Assembly (NCBI GenBank): GCA_038120295.1
Contig: JAYOLL010000005.1
Span: forward strand, 1-64,000
Source of the DNA: JAYOEY01 sp038120295
Lineage (GTDB): Bacteria > Pseudomonadota > Alphaproteobacteria > MPNO01 > UBA2964
Direction of reading: 5' to 3'
Length of the DNA stretch: 64,000 bases
The position numbers were made by a program, and so were the translations under genes. Positions 14,248 to 22,169 of this stretch are shown piece after piece. The notes below the pieces were generated by a model that did not search any database, had not been told where the DNA came from, and was given only the letters and a program-made list of their open reading frames with translations. Position 1 is the first letter of the stretch. Every line of letters begins with the position of its first letter.

Positions 14248-15081
14248 CTATTCCGCGGCCTGCGCCGCTTCCTCCACGCCGGACAGAAACTCGCGCAGCA
14301 TCCCGACGAAAACATCCGGTTTCTCGAACGCGATCTGGTGGCCGATGCCGTCGATGATGCGGTGATCGATGTCGGGATAGGCGGCGGCGATTTCGGCGAC
14401 CTGCTCCCTGGGCGCAGACGAATCGTCCGACCCCGCAACAATGAGGCCGGGGCATTCGAGCGGACAGGTAAAATCGAAGATGTTGCAGCGCACCAGCGCC
14501 TTAAAGAGTTTGGTGTAGCCGGGCACCTGCATGCCCTTCGCGAACTCGACCGCTGCAGCCACGGCAGCCGGGTCGGCGTTGGGCGAGAGCGATTTGGGTG
14601 TGCGCGTCTCAGCCATCTTTTCCGGTCCGACCTCTTTCAGGTCTCGAATTCTTGCGGCGATGGCGGCCTCCTGCTTGTCCTTCGGGTCGGCGCCGTTGCC
14701 GATCACCGCTTCGGCCAGCGTCAGGCTGAGCAGCTGATCGCCGTAATTCTTATGGAATGCCGCGGCGATGCAGGTGCCGACCGAATGGCCCATAAGGTGG
14801 AATTCCTCAAGACCCAGCGCATCCGTGAAATCCTTGGCGACGCCCATATATGCGGCGATATCGGGATCGTCCGCCGGCATTTCCGACGATTCGCCGTAGC
14901 CGGGCGCGTCCCAGCCGATCACCCGCCAGCGGTTGGACAGGTCCTCATATTGCGGCGCCCAACTTTCCGACCGGCCGCCAAGACCGTGCAGGATCACCAG
15001 CGGCGTCCCCTCCCCCGCCTCGCGGTAGCTGACAACGCGCCCGCCGCCGATCTCGATTTTTTTCAGGTCTGGCGTCGCCAT
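14248..15081 (-). CDS. Alpha/beta hydrolase, 277 residues
   Basis: A compact cytosolic alpha/beta-hydrolase. LHGLGGRSESW supplies the oxyanion hole, WDAPGYGES the conserved strand, and LMGHSVGTC the nucleophile (Ser100). IVAGSDDSSAP holds the Asp, and IDGIGHQIAFEKPDVF the His. It resembles meta-cleavage-product hydrolases and 3-oxoadipate enol-lactonases. Start 15081 has GAGGG upstream; the longer frame adds 14 residues. It is first in a two-gene operon and divergent from the cytochrome-propeller gene. Confidence 0.83.
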   Translation of the reverse strand: MATPDLKKIEIGGGRVVSYREAGEGTPLVILHGLGGRSESWAPQYEDLSNRWRVIGWDAPGYGESSEMPADDPDIAAYMGVAKDFTDALGLEEFHLMGHSVGTCIAAAFHKNYGDQLLSLTLAEAVIGNGADPKDKQEAAIAARIRDLKEVGPEKMAETRTPKSLSPNADPAAVAAAVEFAKGMQVPGYTKLFKALVRCNIFDFTCPLECPGLIVAGSDDSSAPREQVAEIAAAYPDIDHRIIDGIGHQIAFEKPDVFVGMLREFLSGVEEAAQAAE

Positions 15082-15223
15082 TCTTTCACCCTCTACCGGT
15101 TTCCGTTCCGGAGAGTATGCCAAGCCGGATAGAATTTGTCAGGCGGCCGAATCCGCTTGACCGACTCCGGAATCGGGTCTCACCATTGCTTATCATTTCA
15201 GCAGATCTCGGGAGAACCGGCCC

Positions 15224-16474
15224 ATGCACAGGTTTTTGTATACCGCTCTGGCGGGCGTTCTTTTCTGTACGGGTTTTTCGACCGATGCCGAAGCCCAGCG
15301 ACACGGCGGGACGCTGCCGGACGGAGAAGGCAAGGAGCTTGTACAAGCCATTTGCACGGGCTGTCACGGGCCTCGTCAGATCCTCAGCTCCTCGGGTTAC
15401 ACGAAGGAACAATGGCCGCAGCTCTTCGGCACAATGACCGATCTTTCGGAAGCGCCGAAAGAGCGCGCTGCCGTTCTGGCATACCTGGCCAGACATTTTC
15501 CGCCGAATGAAAAGAACGCGCCGAAGCTGATCGACGGTCCGGTGAAGGTCTCCTTCAGGGAATGGGTAGTGCCGACTTTGGGGCAGAGAGCGCGCGATCC
15601 CGTCGAGGCGCCCGACGGGTCGATCTGGTGGGCCGGCCAGTGGGCCGATCTGGTCGGACGGATCGATCCGAAAACCGGCGCGATGAAGGAATATCCCCTG
15701 CCGGTCGGCTCCAAGCCGCACAGCGTCCTGCTCGATAACGAGGGCGGTGTCTGGTACACGGGCAACAAGAACGCGACCATCGGCAAGCTCGACCCCGCAA
15801 CCGGGAAGGTCACCGAATTCGACATGCCCGCAGGGGTGAAGGACCCGCACACCGCGATTTTCGACAGACACGGAATCATGTGGTTCACCACCCAGCACAG
15901 CAACATGGTGGGGCGGCTCGACCCGAAGACCGGCGAAGTAAGGGCGAAGAAGATGCCGCGCCCCCGCTCCAGGCCCTACGGCATCAAGATCGACGCCTCC
16001 GGCGCTCCCTGGGTAGCCTGCAACGGCAGAAACTGTCTGGTGCGGATCGACCCGAAGACGATGGAGCTGAGAGAGGTGGTGCTGCCTCACAGGAGGACCA
16101 CCGTTCGCCGGCTCGACATCGCGGAGGACGGCGCCATCTGGTACGTCAATTCGGGGCGTGGGCGGCTGGGCCGCTATAACCCTAAATCCGGCGAGATCCG
16201 CGAATGGGCCTCGCCCAGCGGACCCAAATCGCATCCTTACGCCATCGCCATCCAGGGCGGCGCGGTCTGGTACAACGAATCCCGCAAGCGGCCGGACGCG
16301 CTGGTAAGGTTCGACCCCAGGACTGAGAAATTCCAGAGCTGGCCGATCCCGTCAGGCGGGTTCCATGCCGGAATCATCCGCCACATGCGAACCACGAAGG
16401 ACGGCGGGCTGATCATCCACCAGAGCAGCACCAACCGGATCATCAAGGTCACCATCGACGGCGAGGGGATGTAG
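15224..16474 (+). CDS. Periplasmic cytochrome c fused to a Vgb-like beta-propeller
   Basis: 416 residues. A signal peptide ends near DAEAQ (residue 25). A short cytochrome-c-like domain with one haem site C44-T-G-C47-H48 covers about residues 30-95. A seven-bladed propeller of virginiamycin B lyase (Vgb) type covers about 105-416. Blades repeat the pattern W-x-G/N...GRIDPKTG...EYPLP and related GRLDPKTGEV, VRIDPKTMEL and GRYNPKSGEI. Vgb enzymes open streptogramin lactones, but most members are of unknown function. The haem suggests periplasmic electron transfer during substrate oxidation, an inference. GGGAGA precedes ATG 15224. Confidence 0.85.
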   Translation: MHRFLYTALAGVLFCTGFSTDAEAQRHGGTLPDGEGKELVQAICTGCHGPRQILSSSGYTKEQWPQLFGTMTDLSEAPKERAAVLAYLARHFPPNEKNAPKLIDGPVKVSFREWVVPTLGQRARDPVEAPDGSIWWAGQWADLVGRIDPKTGAMKEYPLPVGSKPHSVLLDNEGGVWYTGNKNATIGKLDPATGKVTEFDMPAGVKDPHTAIFDRHGIMWFTTQHSNMVGRLDPKTGEVRAKKMPRPRSRPYGIKIDASGAPWVACNGRNCLVRIDPKTMELREVVLPHRRTTVRRLDIAEDGAIWYVNSGRGRLGRYNPKSGEIREWASPSGPKSHPYAIAIQGGAVWYNESRKRPDALVRFDPRTEKFQSWPIPSGGFHAGIIRHMRTTKDGGLIIHQSSTNRIIKVTIDGEGM

Positions 16475-16510
16475 GACCACCGGATGACGGCGGGCGCTCA
16501 TTTTATTCTC

Positions 16511-16590
16511 GTCATGCCCGGGCTCAGACCCGGGCATCTTTTTGGGACTGCGCGCGGCCTCGACAAGATCGCCGGGACTAGCCCGGCGAT
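16511..16590 (+). repeat. Dispersed hairpin repeats, the first also a probable terminator
   Basis: ATGCCCGGG (16514-16522) pairs with CCCGGGCAT (16529-16537), followed by CTTTTT, which suits a Rho-independent terminator for the cytochrome-propeller gene. A second hairpin, TCGCCGGG against CCCGGCGA, lies at about 16569-16588. The GTCATGCCCGGG / CCCGGCGATGAC wording matches, from memory, a repeat type common in intergenic regions of alphaproteobacteria. Confidence 0.7.
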
Positions 16591-16690
16591 GACAGCTTCG
16601 ATTGAGGTGACTCTTATCTCCCCGCGTTGACAAGCGCGCCCTTGCCGCCATGATGCTTCCACGCTGATTTCACGGAAAAGGAAGCATCAG

Positions 16691-18277
16691 ATGGCCGGAC
16701 AGGTCGACGAATTCGCGGGGGTCAAACTGCCGCGCTCTCCCGTTTACGGCACCAAGGCGATGGTGGTGTCGGGGCACAGCCTGGCCTCCACCGCGGGGCT
16801 CCGCATGCTGGATGCAGGCGGCTCACTGGTCGATGCGATGATCGCCACCTCCGCGGTGCTTACCGTTGTGCTGCCGCACGCAACCTCACTCGGCGGAGAC
16901 GCCTTCATCATCCATCACGACGCGAAGAGCGGAAAGACGCAGGGACTCAACGCTTCCGGGGCGGCGCCCGCCGGGGCGACGCCGGACTATTTCAGCGACG
17001 GGATGACCGTCCACGGGCCGGATGCGGCCTCGGTGCCGGGCATCGTGCGCGGCTGGGAGAGGCTGCACCAGAAGCACGGCAAAAAGCCCTGGAAGGAGCT
17101 GTTCGCCGACGCCATCGACCTCGCGGAGAACGGCCATCCCCTGTCGCGGGTGCTGGCCGGCGCGCTGCGCCTGTTCGACCATGTCGGCAAGGACCCCGGC
17201 TGCGCGGCAGTCTACATGCGGGGCGGCAAGCCGATGTCGGGCGGCGAGATCGTCAAACAGCCGGCGCTGGCCGAAACCCTGCGCGACATCGCCGAGAACG
17301 GCAGCGCCACCTATTACGAGGGACGTATCGCGAAGTCGCTGGGCGAATACTGTCAGGCCAATGGCGGGCTGATGTCGGCGGCGGATTTCGAAGGCTACGA
17401 ACCCGAATGGGTCGACACGATCCACACCGGTTACCGCGATCTCGACGTCCACGTCATGCCGCCGAATTCATACGGCATCCTGATGCTGATGCAGCTCAAC
17501 GCCATCGACCATCTGCCGCAGGACGCCTTTACCGGCGCGGATGCGGACCGGCTGGCATATCTGATGGCGGCCGCGCGCGTCGCGTTCGACGAAGGCCAGC
17601 CCTTTATCTGCGATCCTGCCGTGCACGCCCCGCCCATCGAGGAACTTCTCGGCGGGCAGATGACGGGAAAGATGCAGCACGCGGTGACCAATGCGATGCC
17701 CGGCGCGCACCGACCGCCTGGCGTCGGCGGCACGTCCTGCATCACACTGATGGACGGCGACGGCAACGCGATTTCCGTCGTCCAGAGCGTGTTCCACGTG
17801 TTCGGCTCGGCCTTCCTCGATCCCGGCACGGGCATATTGCTGAACAACCGTATGACCGGCTTCGTCACCGATCCGGCGCACCGCAATGTGGTCGCGCCGG
17901 GCAAACGCCCGTCGCACACGCTCAACCCGGTCATGGCGTTCCGGGACGGAAAGGTGAAGTACCTGCTGACCACGCCGGGCGGACCGGCCCAGACGATATC
18001 CAACGTCCAGATGCTGACCAACATGGTGGACCGGGGGATGGAAATCTCCGCCGCCATCGAGGCGCCACGCTGGACCATCGACGGGCAGGCCAACCTGCTG
18101 ATCGACGACGAGTTCCCGGATACGGTCGGGAATGAGCTGAAGGACCGCGGCTACGAGGTGGGGCGCGCCTCCGGCGCCTCCTATTTCGGCTCGTCGAAAT
18201 GCATAGAGGTGCTTGCCGACGGCGTAATGGCGGGTGCGGCCGATCACCGGCGCGAGGCCTATGCCGCCGGAAGGTAA
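16691..18277 (+). CDS. Gamma-glutamyltransferase-family N-terminal nucleophile hydrolase
   Basis: 528 residues, close to GGT length. The protein should self-cleave before Thr348 (GGTSCITLMDGDGNA, equal in spacing to the E. coli TTHYSVVDKDGNA). Other family marks are GHSLASTAGLRMLDAGGSLVDAMIA, TGILLNNRMTGF, APGKRPSHTLNP and TTPGGPAQTI. Unlike classical periplasmic GGT it has no signal peptide, so it should act in the cytosol. The start is supported by GGAAAAGGAAG. The amidohydrolase gene begins inside its last 17 bases, which points to coupled translation. It probably hydrolyses or transfers a gamma-glutamyl or similar acyl group. Related family members are cephalosporin acylases and cysteinylglycinase-like proteins. 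Confidence 0.87.
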   Translation: MAGQVDEFAGVKLPRSPVYGTKAMVVSGHSLASTAGLRMLDAGGSLVDAMIATSAVLTVVLPHATSLGGDAFIIHHDAKSGKTQGLNASGAAPAGATPDYFSDGMTVHGPDAASVPGIVRGWERLHQKHGKKPWKELFADAIDLAENGHPLSRVLAGALRLFDHVGKDPGCAAVYMRGGKPMSGGEIVKQPALAETLRDIAENGSATYYEGRIAKSLGEYCQANGGLMSAADFEGYEPEWVDTIHTGYRDLDVHVMPPNSYGILMLMQLNAIDHLPQDAFTGADADRLAYLMAAARVAFDEGQPFICDPAVHAPPIEELLGGQMTGKMQHAVTNAMPGAHRPPGVGGTSCITLMDGDGNAISVVQSVFHVFGSAFLDPGTGILLNNRMTGFVTDPAHRNVVAPGKRPSHTLNPVMAFRDGKVKYLLTTPGGPAQTISNVQMLTNMVDRGMEISAAIEAPRWTIDGQANLLIDDEFPDTVGNELKDRGYEVGRASGASYFGSSKCIEVLADGVMAGAADHRREAYAAGR

Positions 18278-19955
18278 TAGCGCGCCGCTGCTGATCCGCA
18301 ATGCTCGGGTCATAACCTGCGACGCGGATTTTTCCATCCATGACTCCGTCCTGATCGACGGAGACCGCCTTGGCGCGGTCGGCCCTGCGGCAACGCTGGC
18401 CAGCAAAAACCCGGATGCGCGCACACTCGACGCCGGCGGCCGGGCGATCATACCGGGCCTGATGGACGGGCATGCTCATCTCGACCGCGAGGGGCTGAAA
18501 TCGGTCTACCCGTCTCTGGCGGGCTGCGCATCCATCGGCGACATTCTGGAGCGGATCGAAAAACTGGTCGCCGACGCCGAGCCTGGCGACTGGATCGTCA
18601 CCATGCCGATCGGCGAGCCGCCCTACTATTTCGGCGTGCCCGGCAATCTGGCCGAGAAGCGCTTCCCGACGCGGCACGAGCTGGATTCCGTCTCGCCCGA
18701 CAACCCGGTCTATATCCGGCCGATCTGGGGGTACTGGCGGCACCAGCTGCCGATCAGCTCGGTCGCCAACACAAAGGCGCTGGAAAGCGCGGGTCTGGCC
18801 GCGCCGCCGGGCGAACTGCCGGAGACCATTGTTTTCGAGACCGACGGCGGCGGGCAGCTGACCGGCGTGATCCATGAGCACAGCTTCATGCCCATCGTGG
18901 AGCTGGCGTATTTCACCGCCATGCCCCGCTTCGGCGCGGCGGAACGCGTCGCCGGGCTCAGGCGCTCGATGGAGATCTATAATTCGACCGGCACCACCAG
19001 CGTCTATGAGGAACATGGCTGCGCGCGCGAACTGATCGACGCCTGGAGGACGGTCAACGCGGCGGGCGAAGCGACGGTGCGAGCGAGCCTTGTCTACAGC
19101 CCGTCCTGGCATTTCGCGGATAAGGGCGCCTATGAAGACGCGATGGCGCGCTGGACCGGCAGCGTCGGCGGCAATCAGGGAACAGGCGACGAATGGCTCC
19201 GGGTCGCGGGTATCTTCGCCGATTTCGGGATCGAGCCCGACAATATGCTGCGGGCCCGGGCCGCGCCTTATACCGGCTGGTCGGGCTTCAACTACGACAG
19301 CGGCGTGCCGCGCGAAAAAATGGTCGATTTCCTGACCGCGCTGGCAAAGGCGGACATTCGCTCAAACGCGATCTGGATGGAATTCCTGCCGCTCTACGAA
19401 CAGGTGAACGGAAAGGTGCCACTGGCGGGCCGCCGCTGGATCATGGGGCATCTCGACCGCGCAAACGACGATCAGATCGCGTCTCTGGCGGATATGGGAA
19501 TCGCCATGACGTCGCACACCAACCGTTATGTTTACAAGCACGGCGCCATCTTCCGCGACCGGATCGGCGCGGAGCACGAAAACGAGATCGCGCCGCTGAA
19601 ATCGGTGCTGGAGGCCGGCATCCATATCGGGCTCGGCACCGACAACGTGCCGACCACCCTGTGGTATCCGATCTGGCAGGCGGTAACGCGCTACAACATG
19701 GATATCGACGGACCGATCGCCCCCGACCAGGCGCTGACCCGCGAGCAAGCGCTCCGCTGCGCCACCATCGAAGCGGCGCATTTGACCTTCGAGGAGGAGA
19801 TCAAGGGCTCCCTTGAGCCCGGCAAGCTGGCAGACCTTGCCATCCTGAGCGACGACCCGCTGACCTGTCCGGAAAACGACCTCAAGGACATTACATCTGA
19901 GCTGACGGTGGTCGGCGGGAGAATCGTCCATGACACCGGAATTGTCGGCCCATGA
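18261..19955 (+). CDS. YtcJ-like metal-dependent amidohydrolase (amidohydrolase_3)
   Basis: A 564-residue TIM-barrel amidohydrolase. IPGLMDGHAHLDREGL provides the HxH metal pair, MGHLDRAND and SHTNRY later His residues, and LGTDNVPTTLW the catalytic Asp. GSLEPGKLADLAILSDDPL is the usual C-terminal beta-sandwich motif. Start 18261 lies within the GGT-like gene. Its own stop overlaps the next start (ATGA at 19952). Such enzymes hydrolyse cyclic or linear amides, but this subgroup has no assigned substrate that I recognise. Cytosolic. Confidence 0.85.
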   Translation: MPPEGNSAPLLIRNARVITCDADFSIHDSVLIDGDRLGAVGPAATLASKNPDARTLDAGGRAIIPGLMDGHAHLDREGLKSVYPSLAGCASIGDILERIEKLVADAEPGDWIVTMPIGEPPYYFGVPGNLAEKRFPTRHELDSVSPDNPVYIRPIWGYWRHQLPISSVANTKALESAGLAAPPGELPETIVFETDGGGQLTGVIHEHSFMPIVELAYFTAMPRFGAAERVAGLRRSMEIYNSTGTTSVYEEHGCARELIDAWRTVNAAGEATVRASLVYSPSWHFADKGAYEDAMARWTGSVGGNQGTGDEWLRVAGIFADFGIEPDNMLRARAAPYTGWSGFNYDSGVPREKMVDFLTALAKADIRSNAIWMEFLPLYEQVNGKVPLAGRRWIMGHLDRANDDQIASLADMGIAMTSHTNRYVYKHGAIFRDRIGAEHENEIAPLKSVLEAGIHIGLGTDNVPTTLWYPIWQAVTRYNMDIDGPIAPDQALTREQALRCATIEAAHLTFEEEIKGSLEPGKLADLAILSDDPLTCPENDLKDITSELTVVGGRIVHDTGIVGP

Positions 19956-21043
19956 AAATCAGCGAACTCGACACGCCGGTGCTGCTGGTCGACGAAGACG
20001 CCTTCAACCGCAATCTGAAGCGCATGCAGACAATCGCCGCCGACGCGGGGATTGCCTATCGCCCGCACGCCAAGGCGCATAAATCGCCCGAGATCGCGAA
20101 AATCCAGCTCGCCCACGGGGCCTGCGGCGTGTGCTGCGCCAAGCTGGGCGAGGCTGAGGTGATGGTCGCCGGCGGCATTGAGGACATCCTGATCACGACG
20201 CCGGTGATCGGTCCGTCCAAGCTGATACGGCTGATGGATATCGCGAGCCGGGCGAAGGTAACCGCTGTCGTCGACAATGCCGCGAACGTCGCCGAGATGG
20301 CGAAGTTCGCACATATCGCGGGCGTCAGGTTCGGCGTCGTCGTGGAAGTCGACGTCGGACAGAACCGCTGCGGCGTGCGGCCGGGCGAACCGGCGCTGGC
20401 TTTGGCGCGCGCGATCAAGGACGAGCCCTGGCTCGAATTCCACGGGCTGCAGGGCTATCAGGGCGCGATCCAGATGACGGCGTCGTTCGAAGACCGCAAG
20501 GCGGCGGCGGATAGGGCTCTGGGTCTGTTGACGGGGACTGCCGAACTGTTGCGCGCGAACGGGATAGAAGTACCGGTGCTGACCGGAGGCGGCAGCGGCA
20601 CATCGGTCATCGACGCCGCGGCGGGCGGGCTGACCGAGCTGCAGCCTGGCGGCTACCTGTTCATGGATTCGCGCTACCGGCAGGTCGAATGGGACGACGG
20701 CAACATTATCCCGTTCGAACAGTCGCTGACCCTTCTGGCGGGCGTCATCTCGCGTCCCGCACCCAACCGGGCCATCCTCGACATGGGGCTCAAGGCGGTG
20801 AGCTCCGACGGCGGCCCGCCGGTGCCGCTCGATCTGCCCGGCGCGGATTTCCGCTTCGCCGGCGAAGAACACGGCGAACTGGTCTGGTCCGGCGGTGACT
20901 GCCCTCTCGCGCTCGGCGACCAGGTCCGCTTCGCACCGACCCACTGCGACACGACGGTGAACCTCTACGACCGGTTCATCTCCCACTCGGGCGACGACGT
21001 CACCGGCGTCTGGGAGATCGCCGCAAGAGGGCGTGTGCAATAG
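19952..21043 (+). CDS. D-threonine aldolase / D-hydroxyaspartate dehydratase family PLP enzyme
   Basis: A 363-residue fold-type III (alanine-racemase-like) PLP enzyme. It has the N-terminal DTPVLLVDEDAFNRNLKRM, PLP-Lys region YRPHAKAHKSPEIA, VEVDVGQNRCGVRPG, LTGGGSGT, and the C-terminal metal site PTHCDTTVNLYD (His and Cys bind the divalent ion in this family). Members cleave D-3-hydroxy amino acids to glycine plus aldehyde, or dehydrate them. It is third in the overlapping GGT-like / amidohydrolase operon, so it probably acts on an amino acid released by the two hydrolases. Confidence 0.86.
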   Translation: MKISELDTPVLLVDEDAFNRNLKRMQTIAADAGIAYRPHAKAHKSPEIAKIQLAHGACGVCCAKLGEAEVMVAGGIEDILITTPVIGPSKLIRLMDIASRAKVTAVVDNAANVAEMAKFAHIAGVRFGVVVEVDVGQNRCGVRPGEPALALARAIKDEPWLEFHGLQGYQGAIQMTASFEDRKAAADRALGLLTGTAELLRANGIEVPVLTGGGSGTSVIDAAAGGLTELQPGGYLFMDSRYRQVEWDDGNIIPFEQSLTLLAGVISRPAPNRAILDMGLKAVSSDGGPPVPLDLPGADFRFAGEEHGELVWSGGDCPLALGDQVRFAPTHCDTTVNLYDRFISHSGDDVTGVWEIAARGRVQ

Positions 21044-21279
21044 CCAGCAACCGACGGCGCCGACCTTCCGGAAGCGCCCTGGTAGCCGGGATCTTTGTCG
21101 AGGGCCCGCTTCTCAATATCCGCCGTCCCACCGGCAAATTCAGAAGGCGAATTTTGCCATTGTCGTCTCCCTGAAAGTGGTTTTATGTCTCTTTTCACCA
21201 GCGCTGTTCCGCGCCGAACGACATCAAATTGCCGTAATCGGCGGCGATTCATTATGCGTATGAATTCAGGATCCGAGAG

Positions 21280-22098
21280 ATGACCGCAAAGCTACGCCCG
21301 GTACTGACAATCGCCATCGTGGCCGTTTTCGGCTGGATCACCGCCGCGTGCCAGCAGGCGCCGATCACCGGGCGCGACCAGTTCATCATCATGTCGGACG
21401 CGCAGGCCAATGCGATGGGGCTGCAGGCCTATCATCAGATCCTGTCGAAGGCGAAGCTGAGCACCAACCAGGAGCACATCAGCCGTGTGCGTACCATCGG
21501 CCAGCGAATCGCAAATGTCAGCGGCCAGTCGGACTTCAAGTGGGAATTCAACGTAATTGAGGACAAGACGCCCAACGCGTTCGCCCTGCCGGGCGGCAAG
21601 GTCGGCGTCCACACCGGACTATTCACCGTGGCGAAGGACGATAACCAGCTTGCCGCCGTCATGGCGCACGAAGTTGGGCATGCGATCGCACGCCACGGAT
21701 CGGAACGGATATCGACCCAGATGGCGGTCCAGTTCGGCCTCATCGGGCTTAGCGTCGCGGCGGGACAGAAATACGCGCCGGCGATCAATATCGCGGCCGG
21801 GCTTTCGACGCTCGCCATCGTGCTGCCCCATACCCGCACGCAGGAATCTGAAGCCGACCATGTGGGGCTGATTCTGATGGCGAAAGCTGGATACGACCCG
21901 CGCGCGGCGGTGCCGTTATGGGAGAATTTCAAGAAGGCGGGCGGCCCTCGCCCGCCGGAATTCCTCTCGACCCATCCCGCGCCCCAGACCCGAATCGACC
22001 GAATCAGGGAGATTCTGCCCACCGCGATGAAAATCTATAACCGGACGCAGCAGAAACAGGTCCGGACACTCCCTGTCGGCACAAACGGCCCGGTTTGA
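21280..22098 (+). CDS. M48 family metalloprotease, predicted lipoprotein (LoiP/YggG type)
   Basis: 272 residues. The lipobox ITAAC gives lipid attachment at Cys24, and the next residues (QQAP) favour the outer membrane. The zinc motif is HEVGH (130-134), with the third ligand in ESEADHVG. ALPGGKVGVHTGLF and the terminal LSTHPAPQTRIDRI are standard in Oma1/LoiP relatives, which degrade misassembled envelope proteins. GAGAG precedes the ATG. A 236-bp spacer without recognised features separates it from the PLP enzyme, so it is probably a separate unit. Confidence 0.88.
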   Translation: MTAKLRPVLTIAIVAVFGWITAACQQAPITGRDQFIIMSDAQANAMGLQAYHQILSKAKLSTNQEHISRVRTIGQRIANVSGQSDFKWEFNVIEDKTPNAFALPGGKVGVHTGLFTVAKDDNQLAAVMAHEVGHAIARHGSERISTQMAVQFGLIGLSVAAGQKYAPAINIAAGLSTLAIVLPHTRTQESEADHVGLILMAKAGYDPRAAVPLWENFKKAGGPRPPEFLSTHPAPQTRIDRIREILPTAMKIYNRTQQKQVRTLPVGTNGPV

Positions 22099-22169
22099 CA
22101 GGCGGCAACCGCTTTCCCATCATCGTCCTCTGAAAAACAGAAAATCAGACAGAAAATCAGGGGGCATTC

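Noticed and set aside
20965..21252. 95-codon minus-strand frame in the spacer before the M48 gene
   Set aside because: Overlaps the PLP enzyme gene in antisense, has no family resemblance and no clear RBS.
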